Shown one piece after another: positions 1 to 7,794 of a stretch of DNA of 64,000 bases; position 1 is the stretch's first letter, and every line of letters starts with the position of its first letter. The stretch lies in assembly GCA_039923495.1 (NCBI GenBank), contig JBDTCO010000087.1, positions 17,343-81,342 on the forward strand, given 5' to 3'. Made by a program: the position numbers and the translations under genes. The notes under the pieces are model-generated. The model worked only from the letters and a program-made list of their open reading frames with translations. It was not told the DNA's origin and did no database searches. The DNA comes from JBDTCO01 sp039923495. Lineage in GTDB: Bacteria; Myxococcota_A; Polyangia; Palsa-1104.

Positions 1-332
1 TCGCGCGCGTCGGCGCAGAGCTGGTGCTACACGGCCACGAGCACCGCGATCTCGACGATCGCCTCGACGGGCCGAACGGACCGATCCCCGTGTCCGGCGT
101 GGGCTCGGCGACCTACGCGGATCCGCGTCCCGACCGGCGGGCGCGCTACCACATCTACGACCTTGCGCCGTCGCTGCATGCCCCCGCGCGCATCGTCACG
201 CGCAAGGTGCGGGCCTACGACCCGACCACGGGCCGCTTCGCGGAGCTCTATTCGCCGCCCGACTCGAACGACCAGCCGTCGGCGCCGCAGACGGCCTTCT
301 TGGCCTCTGCCGCGGGGCACAAGATCTCCTGA
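1..332 (+). CDS. Calcineurin-like metallophosphoesterase, C-terminal fragment
   Basis: The window opens inside this gene; the reading frame begins at base 3 and ends at a TGA at 330-332, giving about 109 residues. Its first residues contain the run ELVLHGHEHRD, which matches the last metal-binding motif (GHxH, here GHEH) of calcineurin-like phosphoesterases. The C-terminal part has the usual shape of this family: a YHIYDL strand, then a KVRAYDP strand, ending soon after. The family hydrolyses phosphomonoesters or diesters using a two-metal centre; the substrate cannot be told from this fragment. Its last 85 bases overlap the 3' end of the convergent lipoprotein gene. The start and the other metal ligands lie outside the window. 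Confidence 0.72.
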   Translation, partial: ARVGAELVLHGHEHRDLDDRLDGPNGPIPVSGVGSATYADPRPDRRARYHIYDLAPSLHAPARIVTRKVRAYDPTTGRFAELYSPPDSNDQPSAPQTAFLASAAGHKIS

Positions 333-508
333 CCGCGGTGCTTGTTGTCGCAGGTGATGAAGTCGTTGCCATCGCACACGTCCACGTCGCCCGGCTTGCC
401 GGTGACCGCGCAGGCGTTCTTGCTGTCGCAGGCAGGACCGCAGCCGGCGAGCATCAGCGAGAGGCCGAGCCAGGGACCGAGAATGACTAGAACCACGAGG
501 GCGCGCAT
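248..508 (-). CDS. Small cysteine-rich lipoprotein, unknown function
   Basis: An 86-residue protein that I do not recognise. It begins with a signal peptide of lipoprotein type: two charged residues, a hydrophobic stretch (VVLVILGPWLGLSLML) and a lipobox LAGC, so it should be anchored in the envelope. The mature part carries several more cysteines in short spacings (CGPACDSKNAC, CDGNDFITCD), which could form disulfides in the periplasm. The start at 508 is chosen over an upstream in-frame ATG at 547 because it places the signal peptide at the N-terminus. Its 3' end overlaps the convergent phosphoesterase fragment by 85 bases, so one of the two C-termini may be less conserved. Confidence 0.65.
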   Translation of the reverse strand: MRALVVLVILGPWLGLSLMLAGCGPACDSKNACAVTGKPGDVDVCDGNDFITCDNKHRGQEILCPAAEAKKAVCGADGWSFESGGE

Positions 509-631
509 TTGGCGGCCCTCGTAGCACCAAGCGCACTCCCTCCGCAACCGCTTCTCTGCCGACCCGGCTTCGGATTTCGCCGCCGACTGTCTTTCGTCCT
601 CGCCTGGCCGGTCGCGGCGGCCCCGCGGGTT

Positions 632-1300
632 CTACGACGCCTGGCTGATCTCTTTGCTGCCCTTCGCCTTCGCGACGAGGCCGGCGAGCCGCTGCAGCGG
701 CTCCTCGAGCTCGGCGGAGAGCTCGACGGGAACCAGCCCCTCTTCGCGGCCGTGCGCGAGGAGCTCGGTGAGCCTCGCGGTGACATGGCGGAGCTCGTTG
801 CGGCGCTTCTCGCGCTGCGTCTCGTCGTCGAGCGGGAAGAGGACCTCGCGGTACTGCTTGTTGAGGCGCGGGAGCGACGCGCCCTCGTCGAGGACCTGGC
901 GGCGGATGTCGTCGATGGTCTCGGCCGGTGCCTCGGCCTCCTCCGCGCGACGCCAGAAGTCGACCGCGCCGTACGCGGGCAGCGGCAGCTCGTCGTCGGC
1001 CGCCGTCGAGAAGGCGCGCGCGACGACCTCGGGGGCGCGCGCGCGCAGGAACGAGAACGAGCCGGTCAGCTTGTCGGCGGTCTCCCGACGAAGATGCAGC
1101 TCCTTTTTGCAATAGTCCTCGAACGATGAATGTCCCCAGGCCTTCCAGCGTTCTTCTCGACGGACTCGCGACAGCGACTCCCCGAGCTCGAACCAGCTCG
1201 CCTTGAAGCGCCGCGCCGCAGCGACGACACCCGCGCGCTCTGGATCACCTGCGAACACTGCCTCGCGCTGCGCGAGCTCCTTGTCGACACCGGTCTGCAT
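632..1300 (-). CDS. Conserved hypothetical protein, possible DNA-binding-like helical protein
   Basis: A 222-residue, highly charged, mostly helical soluble protein with no signal peptide or membrane segment. Around residues 38-75 there is a segment WKAWGHSSFEDYCKKELHL followed by RRETADKL, a pattern I associate with small regulatory or plasmid/phage-derived helix-turn-helix-like proteins in which a W-x-x-W-G-x-x-S-F motif precedes a putative recognition helix. The C-terminal half (QREKRRNELRHVTARLTELL) looks coiled-coil forming. The ATG at 1300 is preferred, but a purine-rich AAAGGAGGTG lies about 22 nt upstream of it, and a GTG at 1324 overlaps that sequence, so the start is uncertain. It is divergent from the kinase gene at 1394. 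Function is not assigned; the HTH idea is inference. Confidence 0.6.
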   Translation of the reverse strand: MQTGVDKELAQREAVFAGDPERAGVVAAARRFKASWFELGESLSRVRREERWKAWGHSSFEDYCKKELHLRRETADKLTGSFSFLRARAPEVVARAFSTAADDELPLPAYGAVDFWRRAEEAEAPAETIDDIRRQVLDEGASLPRLNKQYREVLFPLDDETQREKRRNELRHVTARLTELLAHGREEGLVPVELSAELEEPLQRLAGLVAKAKGSKEISQAS

Positions 1301-1393
1301 GAGCCGCGCACGGTAACACCGCACCTCCTTTCGATCACGCCGTCAGGCAAAGCGTCCCGGCGATGGCCTGGCTCAATTTACAAGGGAGCATGT

Positions 1394-3088
1394 GTGCGCA
1401 ATAATTCCGGCTTCGTGGAAGCACCCGCCCTCACACCGAAGGTCTGCCCCGCGTGCAACTCGCGCTACGGCAACGAGGTCGCGTTCTGCTCTCGAGACGG
1501 CACGCCGCTCGTCGTCGACCCAGGCGCAGGGCACGCGGATCTCGTCGGCACCGTCCTCGCCGAGCGCTACCGCATCGTGCGGCTGCTCGGCGAAGGCGGT
1601 ATGGGGCAGGTCTACGAGGCCCAGCACCTCAACATCAACAAGCGGTTCGCCATCAAGCTCCTGCGCCCGGAGATCGTCTCCAACCAGGAGGCGGTCGCGC
1701 GCTTCCGGCAGGAGGCGTGGAGCGCGTCCTCCATCGGTGACGAGAACATCGTCGAGATCGACGACTTCGCGACCTTGCCGAACGGCTCCGTCTACCTCGC
1801 GATGGAGTACCTGCAGGGGCGTGCGCTGTCCGACCGCATGCGCACGCCGCCACCGGTCGCGCTCGACGAGGCGCTCGACCTGCTGATGCAGGTCTGCCGT
1901 GGTCTGTCGGCCGCACACGCCAAGGGCATTGTCCATCGCGACATGAAGCCCGAGAACGTGTTCCTCGCCGAGAAGCACGGTCGCGTCATCGCGAAGATCC
2001 TCGACTTCGGCATTGCCAAGGTCTCCGGTGCGGAGGGATCGCAGAGCCTCACGCGCACGGGAACGATCTTCGGGACGCCTCACTACATGTCGCCCGAGCA
2101 GGCACTCGGTCGCGCGCTCGATCACCGCACCGACATCTACTCGGTCGGCGTCATCATGTACGAGCTGTTCACGGGCCGCGTGCCCTTCGAAGCCGAGAGC
2201 TTCATGGGCATCCTCACGAAGCACATCACCGTCGAGCCGATGGCGCCGCACCTGCTGTCGCCCGAACGCAATATCCTGCCCGAGGTCGAGGCGGTGATCC
2301 TGCGCGCGATGGCGAAGGAGGTCGCTGATCGCTACCAGACGATGAACGAGCTGCTCGGCGAGCTGCTGGTGCTCGCCGAGCAGCACGCGCCCAACGTGCT
2401 GCGCGTGCCTTCGGGCTCCATCTCGGCCCAGGTTTCGAGCCAGATGCCCTCGGCGACGCCGTCGAGTCCGCGCGCCGCGCCCTCGACGCCGCTACCGCCG
2501 AGCATGAAGGTGCAGGCCGCGACGTCGTCGGTCGATATCGTCTCCGGCAAGGAGCGCCGCGCGGGCGTGCTCGTCGGCGCCGCCGTGGCGTTGGTCGGGC
2601 TCGTCACCGCGGTCGTGCTGTTCTCGCACGCGCCGGCGACGACGACGGACAGGACGCCCGTCGCCGAGAAGAAGGTGCCGGTGGTCGAGAAGAAGGTGCC
2701 GGTGGTCGAGAAGACGTCCGGTCAGCCAACCACCCTCGTCGCGAAGGATGTGACGATCCTCATCGACAGCGAGCCCGCACGCGCAGAGATTCTGAGAGGT
2801 GACGTGCGCTTCGGCGATACCCCCGCGAACATCGTGCTCGTCGGTGGCAAGGCCGAGACGATCGTCCTGCGCAAGGCCGGCTACGTGACCCAGGCCGTCA
2901 CGCTGAAGGACGACAGCGACGCGAGGAAGATCGTGCGGCTCGCGCGCGTCGCGAGCACCAGGCCGAAGGATACGCCACCGCCGTTCACGACCGCGCCGAC
3001 GAAGACCCCACCCGCGGTCAAGCCGCCGACCGTCAAGCACCAGAGCGAGGACCCGAAGAAGGGCTCCGAGATCATCAATCCGTACTAG
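1394..3088 (+). CDS. Membrane-anchored Ser/Thr protein kinase with N-terminal zinc ribbon and C-terminal PEGA-like domain
   Basis: A 564-residue Hanks-type kinase. A short zinc-ribbon-like element comes first (C18, C21, C32; a fourth Cys is absent and an Asp stands near its place). The kinase domain covers about residues 58-315: glycine loop GEGGMGQV, VAIK-type lysine (FAIKLL), HRDMKPEN catalytic loop, DFGIAK, and GTPHYMSPEQ in the activation segment, so all catalytic residues are present. A low-complexity linker leads to one membrane span at about 387-412, then the repeated unit EKKVPVV, and a PEGA-like beta domain at about 455-522 outside the cytoplasm. The GTG at 1394 is chosen because GGGAG lies just upstream and the zinc ribbon follows immediately. 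The TPR gene 33 bp downstream is probably co-transcribed. Confidence 0.9.
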   Translation: MRNNSGFVEAPALTPKVCPACNSRYGNEVAFCSRDGTPLVVDPGAGHADLVGTVLAERYRIVRLLGEGGMGQVYEAQHLNINKRFAIKLLRPEIVSNQEAVARFRQEAWSASSIGDENIVEIDDFATLPNGSVYLAMEYLQGRALSDRMRTPPPVALDEALDLLMQVCRGLSAAHAKGIVHRDMKPENVFLAEKHGRVIAKILDFGIAKVSGAEGSQSLTRTGTIFGTPHYMSPEQALGRALDHRTDIYSVGVIMYELFTGRVPFEAESFMGILTKHITVEPMAPHLLSPERNILPEVEAVILRAMAKEVADRYQTMNELLGELLVLAEQHAPNVLRVPSGSISAQVSSQMPSATPSSPRAAPSTPLPPSMKVQAATSSVDIVSGKERRAGVLVGAAVALVGLVTAVVLFSHAPATTTDRTPVAEKKVPVVEKKVPVVEKTSGQPTTLVAKDVTILIDSEPARAEILRGDVRFGDTPANIVLVGGKAETIVLRKAGYVTQAVTLKDDSDARKIVRLARVASTRPKDTPPPFTTAPTKTPPAVKPPTVKHQSEDPKKGSEIINPY

Positions 3089-3121
3089 GCCTCACCAGCA
3101 CCAGCCACCAGGAGCTCTGCA

Positions 3122-3907
3122 ATGCGCCGCTCTGCGATCCTCGCGACCCTCACCTGCATGGCCTTCGTCTGGGCCACCCTCTGGCCCGACGTCGCGCGCG
3201 CGCGCGAGAACCAGCCGCCGCCACCGGCAACCGCGGCGACGCCCGCTGCCGACGATCCGACGATGGCCTCGGCGAAGCAGCACTTCGCCGCCGGTCGTGC
3301 CGCGTACACGGCCAACGACTTTCCGACGGCGATCCGCGAGTTCAAGGCGGCCGAGGCGCTGCGTCCGTCGCCCGTGCTCGCGTACAACATCGGCCTCGCG
3401 AACGAGAAGCTCGGTCGTCGCAAGGTCGCCGTGAAGTACTACCAGCGCTACCTCGAGACGTCGCCGAAGGCCGCGAACCGCGCCGAGGTCGAGGGTCGCA
3501 TCTCCTCGCTCGAGGCGCAGCTCGGGCAGCAGCCGCCGCCGACGGTCCAGCAGCCGGACTCGTCGCAGGACAACCCGCCCCCGCCGATGATGGACGGAAA
3601 CAACCAGCCCCCGCCGATGATCGTGGGGCAGGACCCGTACGCCGCCCAGCCGCCGGGCATGACCGCGCCGCCGCACAAGAAGAAGCGCAGCCTGTGGTGG
3701 GTCGGCCTCATCGTCGGCCTCGGCGTCGCCGTCATCGTCACGGTCATCGTCGTCTCCGTCATCTACACGCACGATGCCGCCTCGACCGTTTATTACGACG
3801 CGAAGGTGCCGTCGCCGGTGGACGGCACGCACCTGCTCGACCGCGCCGTGGTGCCGTCGCAGGCGCACGGTGCCGAGACCGCGCCGCTCTATCAGGTGCA
3901 CTTCTAG
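3122..3907 (+). CDS. Secreted/membrane TPR protein with C-terminal anchor
   Basis: A 261-residue protein with an N-terminal signal peptide (hydrophobic core LATLTCMAFVWATL, likely cleavage near residue 26). Residues about 45-120 form tetratricopeptide-type helices (HFAAGRAAYTANDFPTAIREF and the matching second helix pair), a scaffold for protein contacts. A proline-rich linker (residues about 140-180) follows, and then one strongly hydrophobic span at about 191-216 (VGLIVGLGVAVIVTVIVVSVI) preceded by KKKR. The arrangement suggests a periplasmic TPR domain held by a C-terminal inner-membrane anchor. It lies 33 bp after the kinase gene in the same direction, so it may be a partner or substrate of that kinase; this is inference from position. 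The ATG has AGGAGC upstream. Confidence 0.75.
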   Translation: MRRSAILATLTCMAFVWATLWPDVARARENQPPPPATAATPAADDPTMASAKQHFAAGRAAYTANDFPTAIREFKAAEALRPSPVLAYNIGLANEKLGRRKVAVKYYQRYLETSPKAANRAEVEGRISSLEAQLGQQPPPTVQQPDSSQDNPPPPMMDGNNQPPPMIVGQDPYAAQPPGMTAPPHKKKRSLWWVGLIVGLGVAVIVTVIVVSVIYTHDAASTVYYDAKVPSPVDGTHLLDRAVVPSQAHGAETAPLYQVHF

Positions 3908-4007
3908 CAGGTGCACTTCCGGCAGGGGCTGCTGGTCGGAGCCGCTTGCGGTCGGCAGGGCTGTCGGGCTAAGACCGCCGCGTAACTCACGTTCGCGGAG
4001 GATCCTC

Positions 4008-5420
4008 ATGTCACGTCGCTTGGCTTTGCACGACCTCGTCACGCTCCCCAGCCTTCTCTGCATCGCCGTAGTCCTCGGTTTCGCGTCCGGCTGTGTCGAG
4101 CAGAACTCCGACATGCCGAGCGAGGACGACATCAAGGCTGCTCACGAACACATCCTCACCACCGAGCCGACGCCGAAGATCCCGGTGAACGCGCAGCTCG
4201 AGGACAAGCTCGTGTACCTCGGCGCCGACATCGACGTCGCCGAGGTTACGCCCGGCAAGGCCTTCACGATCACGCACTACTGGAAGGTCCTCAATCCCGT
4301 TGGTGACGATTGGAAGATCTTCATCCACCTCGAGAGCCCCGACGGGAAGAAGAGCCACCTCAACGCCGACCACACGCCCATCGGCGGCAAGTATCCGCTC
4401 GCGCTGTGGAAGAAGGGCGAGATCATCCGCGACATCCACCGCGTCTCGATCCCGACGACGTGGCCATCCGACGAGGTCGATCTCTACGTCGGTGCGTGGA
4501 AGGGCCCGCTGCGGCTCAAGGTCACGAGCGGTCCACACGACAGTGAGAACCGCATCATCGTGGCGAAGCTCAAGGTCGTCGGCGCGCAGAAGGAGATGCC
4601 GAAGAAGCGCATCGTCGCGACGAAGGTCAAGAACGGCAGCATCAAGGCGGACGGCAAGCTCGACGAGGCCGCATGGAAGACCGCGTCGTCGACGGGCCTC
4701 TTCGTCCGCACCATGGACGGCGGCATCGTCGATCAGGACACCTCTGCGAAGGTGCTCTGGGACGACAAGAACCTCTACGTCGCGTTCGAGATGGCCGACA
4801 AGGACGTGTGGTCGACGCTCACGAAGCACGACGACAAGCTCTACAGCCAGGAGGCCGTCGAGGTGTTCATCGACGCCGACGGAGACGGCAAGACGTACGT
4901 CGAGCTCGAGGCCAACCCGAAGGGTGCGACGTTCGACTCGTACCTGCCGTCGTACCGCAAGAACGTCAACGAGTGGGAGTCGGGCATGGTCGCCGGCGTC
5001 ACCGTCGATGGCACCGTCGATGCGCGCGGCGATGTCGACAAGGGCTGGATCGCCGAGCTCTCCATCCCGCTCGTCGCGGCGCGCGGTCAGGAGAAGCAGA
5101 TGAAGAACGTGCCGCCGGTGCTCGGCACCGAGTGGCGCGTGAACTTCTTCCGCATGGACCAGCCAGCGGCGCGCTCGCCGATCGGATCGGCGTGGTCGCC
5201 TCCGATGGTGGGCGACTTCCACGCCCTCGACCGCTTCGGTACGCTCGTCTTCGGCGACGACAAGGGCAACGTCCCCGGCCAGGCGCCCACGGCGCCGGTC
5301 GTCGCGCCGGTCGTGAAGCAGGAAGCGCCGGCTGCTCCGGCCACCGATGCCGGCCTGGCGAAGCGCTTCCGCCCGATGCCGAAGCCCTCGAGACAGCTCC
5401 TCGAAGACAGCAACCAGTAG
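4008..5420 (+). CDS. Lipoprotein with CBM9/DOMON-like carbohydrate-binding domain
   Basis: A 470-residue lipoprotein. The signal peptide ends in a lipobox ASGC with the modified cysteine at residue 29. The N-terminal mature part (about 45-195) is beta-rich and may be an Ig-like module (KAFTITHYWKVLNPVGDDWK). From about residue 200 to 430 there is a carbohydrate-binding module family 9-like domain, shown by the sequence ADGKLDEAAWKTA near its start, LWDDKNLYVAFEMADKDVW, and EVFIDADGDGKTYVELEANP. In that family the fold binds sugars or haem at the cell surface; the ligand here is unknown. The tail is Ala/Pro rich. The ATG at 4008 has GGAGGA just upstream; the open frame extends further 5' only by chance. 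A strong hairpin follows the stop codon. Confidence 0.8.
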   Translation: MSRRLALHDLVTLPSLLCIAVVLGFASGCVEQNSDMPSEDDIKAAHEHILTTEPTPKIPVNAQLEDKLVYLGADIDVAEVTPGKAFTITHYWKVLNPVGDDWKIFIHLESPDGKKSHLNADHTPIGGKYPLALWKKGEIIRDIHRVSIPTTWPSDEVDLYVGAWKGPLRLKVTSGPHDSENRIIVAKLKVVGAQKEMPKKRIVATKVKNGSIKADGKLDEAAWKTASSTGLFVRTMDGGIVDQDTSAKVLWDDKNLYVAFEMADKDVWSTLTKHDDKLYSQEAVEVFIDADGDGKTYVELEANPKGATFDSYLPSYRKNVNEWESGMVAGVTVDGTVDARGDVDKGWIAELSIPLVAARGQEKQMKNVPPVLGTEWRVNFFRMDQPAARSPIGSAWSPPMVGDFHALDRFGTLVFGDDKGNVPGQAPTAPVVAPVVKQEAPAAPATDAGLAKRFRPMPKPSRQLLEDSNQ

Positions 5421-5425
5421 GACAG

Positions 5426-5459
5426 GCGCCCCTGCTGACAACCGTCACGGCAGGGGCGC
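5426..5459. terminator. Bidirectional hairpin between convergent genes
   Basis: A long inverted repeat, GCGCCCCTGC at 5426-5435 with its exact complement at 5450-5459, extended inward by TGAC/GTCA around a 4-base AACC loop with a 2-base bulge. It sits exactly between the stop codons of two convergent genes. There is no T-run on either strand, so it may end transcription weakly or protect 3' ends. Confidence 0.6.
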
Positions 5460-6283
5460 TACATGTCGTCGCAGGGCGTGCCGAGGCGCTGCCCCGTGTA
5501 GACGCCGAGGTCCGTGTACAGCGTCACGTGGTTGTCCTCGATCGGGACGACCGTCAGCTCGGTGCGCTGCTTGCCGGAGAGCCACTTTCCCTCGCTCGCG
5601 CTCGAGATGAGCCGCAGCTCCCCTGACTTGGTCGAGAAGATGTCGCCGTTCGAGTCGGACACCACGTTCGTCATCTTCTGCTGCTTGAGGTCACCCTTCG
5701 GCCCCACGAAGAGACGGAACGCGTTGTTGCCAGGCGGCTCGCGCAGGCGATCGACGTAGTAGTAGCGAGCGTGCTCGTCGCGCGCGAGCCAGTAGCTCTG
5801 CCACTTCCAGCGTGCGTGGTGAAAGTGCGCGGCGCCGAGCAGCGCCGAGGACTCGGCGGTGGAGAGCGGGTGGAACTCGGTGTCGCGCTTCGAGCACGTG
5901 AGCGTGTAGCGCTTGTCGCGATACCGGAACATCGCCTCGACGCCGGCGTTCACGCGCGGGTCCCAGAACGAGCGCGAGAACGAGAGCTCGCCGTTCTTGC
6001 TGCCGCCGAACCCGCGCTGCATGTAGAAGTCGGTGCCGTCGCCGTAGAAGAACATCTGGCCCGAGAAGTCGAACGGAACGAGCACGATGTAGTGCTTCTT
6101 GCCATCGGTGAACGCGCGCAGCTTCTCGCGCGCTGCGCCGAGGTCGACGGTGTCGTCCTCGGGTTCCGCGACCTTTGCATGTCGGTGTGGTGCTGCGTGT
6201 GCGAGGGGCGGTCCGAGGCAGAGTGCCGATCCGAGGGCAGTGGTGATGGCCGATGTGAGCACCAGCGCGCGATGCGTGGACAT
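5459..6283 (-). CDS. Secreted protein of unknown function
   Basis: A 274-residue protein with a clear cleavable signal peptide: hydrophobic stretch through residue 28 and a predicted cut after AHA at about residue 30. The mature protein is rich in charged and aromatic residues and looks globular and beta-rich (KHYIVLVPFDFSGQMFFYGD; YYYVDRLREPPG). I recognise no family motif. It is divergent from the kinase gene at 6310 with only 26 bp between the two start codons, and that gap contains a perfect dyad that can act as a -10 element in both directions. Co-regulation with the kinase is therefore likely, and a functional link is possible but unproven. Confidence 0.7.
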   Translation of the reverse strand: MSTHRALVLTSAITTALGSALCLGPPLAHAAPHRHAKVAEPEDDTVDLGAAREKLRAFTDGKKHYIVLVPFDFSGQMFFYGDGTDFYMQRGFGGSKNGELSFSRSFWDPRVNAGVEAMFRYRDKRYTLTCSKRDTEFHPLSTAESSALLGAAHFHHARWKWQSYWLARDEHARYYYVDRLREPPGNNAFRLFVGPKGDLKQQKMTNVVSDSNGDIFSTKSGELRLISSASEGKWLSGKQRTELTVVPIEDNHVTLYTDLGVYTGQRLGTPCDDM

Positions 6284-6288
6284 GCTTC

Positions 6289-6300
6289 CGAGTATACTCG
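6289..6300. promoter_or_regulatory. 12-bp perfect palindrome acting as shared divergent -10 element
   Basis: The sequence CGAGTATACTCG is a perfect 12-bp dyad in the 26-bp gap between divergent start codons at 6283 (minus) and 6310 (plus). Both strands read TATACT, a near-consensus -10 hexamer. The minus-strand hexamer ends 7 nt before its ATG and the plus-strand one ends 11 nt before its ATG, so both transcripts would have almost no leader. It could also be an operator. No convincing -35 element is visible on either side. Confidence 0.5.
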
Positions 6301-6309
6301 CGGACGCTC

Positions 6310-7788
6310 ATGGCAACTTCGGCGAACCTCGAGGTCAGGATAGGAAGCATCCTCAGCGACACCTACGAGATCGTGCGGGTGCTCGGGGAAGGCGGCATGG
6401 GCGCGGTGTGGGAAGCGAGCCACCTCCGCCTGCCGGGTAAGCGGTGCGCGGTCAAGGTCCTCCATGCGCAGGCGAGCGCGGACCACGAGGCGTACGCGCG
6501 CTTCCGTCGCGAGGCGGACATCGCGTCGCGCATCGGCCACCCCAACATCATCGAGGTGCTCGACTGGAACACGCTGCCGAGCGGCTCACCCTACCTCGTC
6601 CTCGAGTATCTCGACGGAGAGGATCTCGCGGCGAGGCTCGCGCGAGGTCCCGTGCCGCTCGGCGAGACGCTCGCCATCGCGAGGCAGATCGGCTCGGCGT
6701 TGAAGGCCGCCCACGCGAACCAGGTGGTCCATCGTGATCTGAAGCCCGGCAACATCTTCCTGGTTCCCCGCGAGGTCGATGGCAACATCGTCGACCACGT
6801 CAAGGTGCTCGACTTCGGCATCTCGAAGATCCGCAACTCGCAGACGGTGCAGACGCAGGACGCGGTCCTGCTCGGCACGCCGCAGTACATGGCGCCCGAG
6901 CAGGCGCTCGGCAAGAACAACGAGATTGATGGACGCACCGATGTGTTCGCGCTCGCTGCGATCGTCTACGAGATGCTCTCGGGACGGCCGCCGTTCCTCG
7001 GTGCTTCGCTGGCAGAGGTCGTGTTCAAGGTGGTGTACGAGCCGGTGACGCCGCTCCAGCAGCTCGTGCCCGATGTGCCTCTGGCTGTCGCTGCGGCCAT
7101 CGAGCACGCGATGCAGAAGGTCGCGTCCGATCGGTACCCCGACGTGTCGAGCTTCATCGAGGCCCTCACCGGACGTGGGCTCGCCACCACGGATCGTCGC
7201 GCCATCACGCAGGGCGCGCCCGTCGTCGCGGCGGCCGGCGAGCGGACTGCCGTCGACCCGCACACGTCGCAGGCGCGTGGCGAGGTGGAGTCCGCGCCGT
7301 CGGTGCAGCAGCGCGGCGGCAAGCCGTGGATGTTCTTCGCCGCGGCGATCATCGTGGGTGGCCTGGGCGCGTTCGCGGTCGTCGAGTTCATGGGCAAGAA
7401 GCCGCCCAGCGCGCGGCCGCAGCCGGTGGCTACGAAGCCGGTGGACACCAAGCCGGTGGACACCAAGCCGGTGGACACCAAGCCTTCGGAGCCGCTGAGG
7501 CCGCACGTGGCAAAGCCGCACGGCGCGCAGGCCGCGATCTCGCCGGAGGCCGCGGCCATCCTCGACGAGGCGGACGCCGCGTTCGCGAGGAAGGACATGC
7601 AGGGCGCCATCATGCTCGCGCGGCGCAGCATGCAGTACGGCCTGACCCCGCGTGCGTACGGGCTGCTGACCCGCGCGCACTGCCACAGCCGCGATCTCAC
7701 CAATGCGCGTCCCACGTGGCTCCACGTCGCCGCGGGCGACAGGGCGAGCATCCGCAAGGAGTGCTCGACCTTCGGCATCGACCTCTAG
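6310..7788 (+). CDS. Membrane-anchored Ser/Thr protein kinase with short TPR-like extracytoplasmic tail
   Basis: A 492-residue Hanks-type kinase. The kinase domain spans about residues 17-290: GEGGMGAVW glycine loop at residue 26 onward, catalytic lysine in CAVKVL, HRDLKPGN, DFGISK and GTPQYMAPEQ, so it should be active. One membrane span lies at about 340-362 (FFAAAIIVGGLGAFAVVEFM). Right after it comes a tandem repeat of KPVDT (15-bp DNA unit repeated around 7430-7485), then a helical tail of about 80 residues (DEADAAFARKDMQGAIMLARR) that resembles one or two TPR-type helix pairs outside the membrane. The CAP-domain gene starts 7 bp after the stop, so the two are surely co-transcribed. Confidence 0.9.
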   Translation: MATSANLEVRIGSILSDTYEIVRVLGEGGMGAVWEASHLRLPGKRCAVKVLHAQASADHEAYARFRREADIASRIGHPNIIEVLDWNTLPSGSPYLVLEYLDGEDLAARLARGPVPLGETLAIARQIGSALKAAHANQVVHRDLKPGNIFLVPREVDGNIVDHVKVLDFGISKIRNSQTVQTQDAVLLGTPQYMAPEQALGKNNEIDGRTDVFALAAIVYEMLSGRPPFLGASLAEVVFKVVYEPVTPLQQLVPDVPLAVAAAIEHAMQKVASDRYPDVSSFIEALTGRGLATTDRRAITQGAPVVAAAGERTAVDPHTSQARGEVESAPSVQQRGGKPWMFFAAAIIVGGLGAFAVVEFMGKKPPSARPQPVATKPVDTKPVDTKPVDTKPSEPLRPHVAKPHGAQAAISPEAAAILDEADAAFARKDMQGAIMLARRSMQYGLTPRAYGLLTRAHCHSRDLTNARPTWLHVAAGDRASIRKECSTFGIDL

Positions 7789-7794
7789 CGCCAC

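Noticed and set aside
4011..5441. Long minus-strand frame opposite the CBM9-like lipoprotein
   Set aside because: It is an antisense shadow of the plus-strand gene in GC-rich DNA: composition is Arg-rich without any motif, and the plus strand has a lipobox, a domain and a Shine-Dalgarno.
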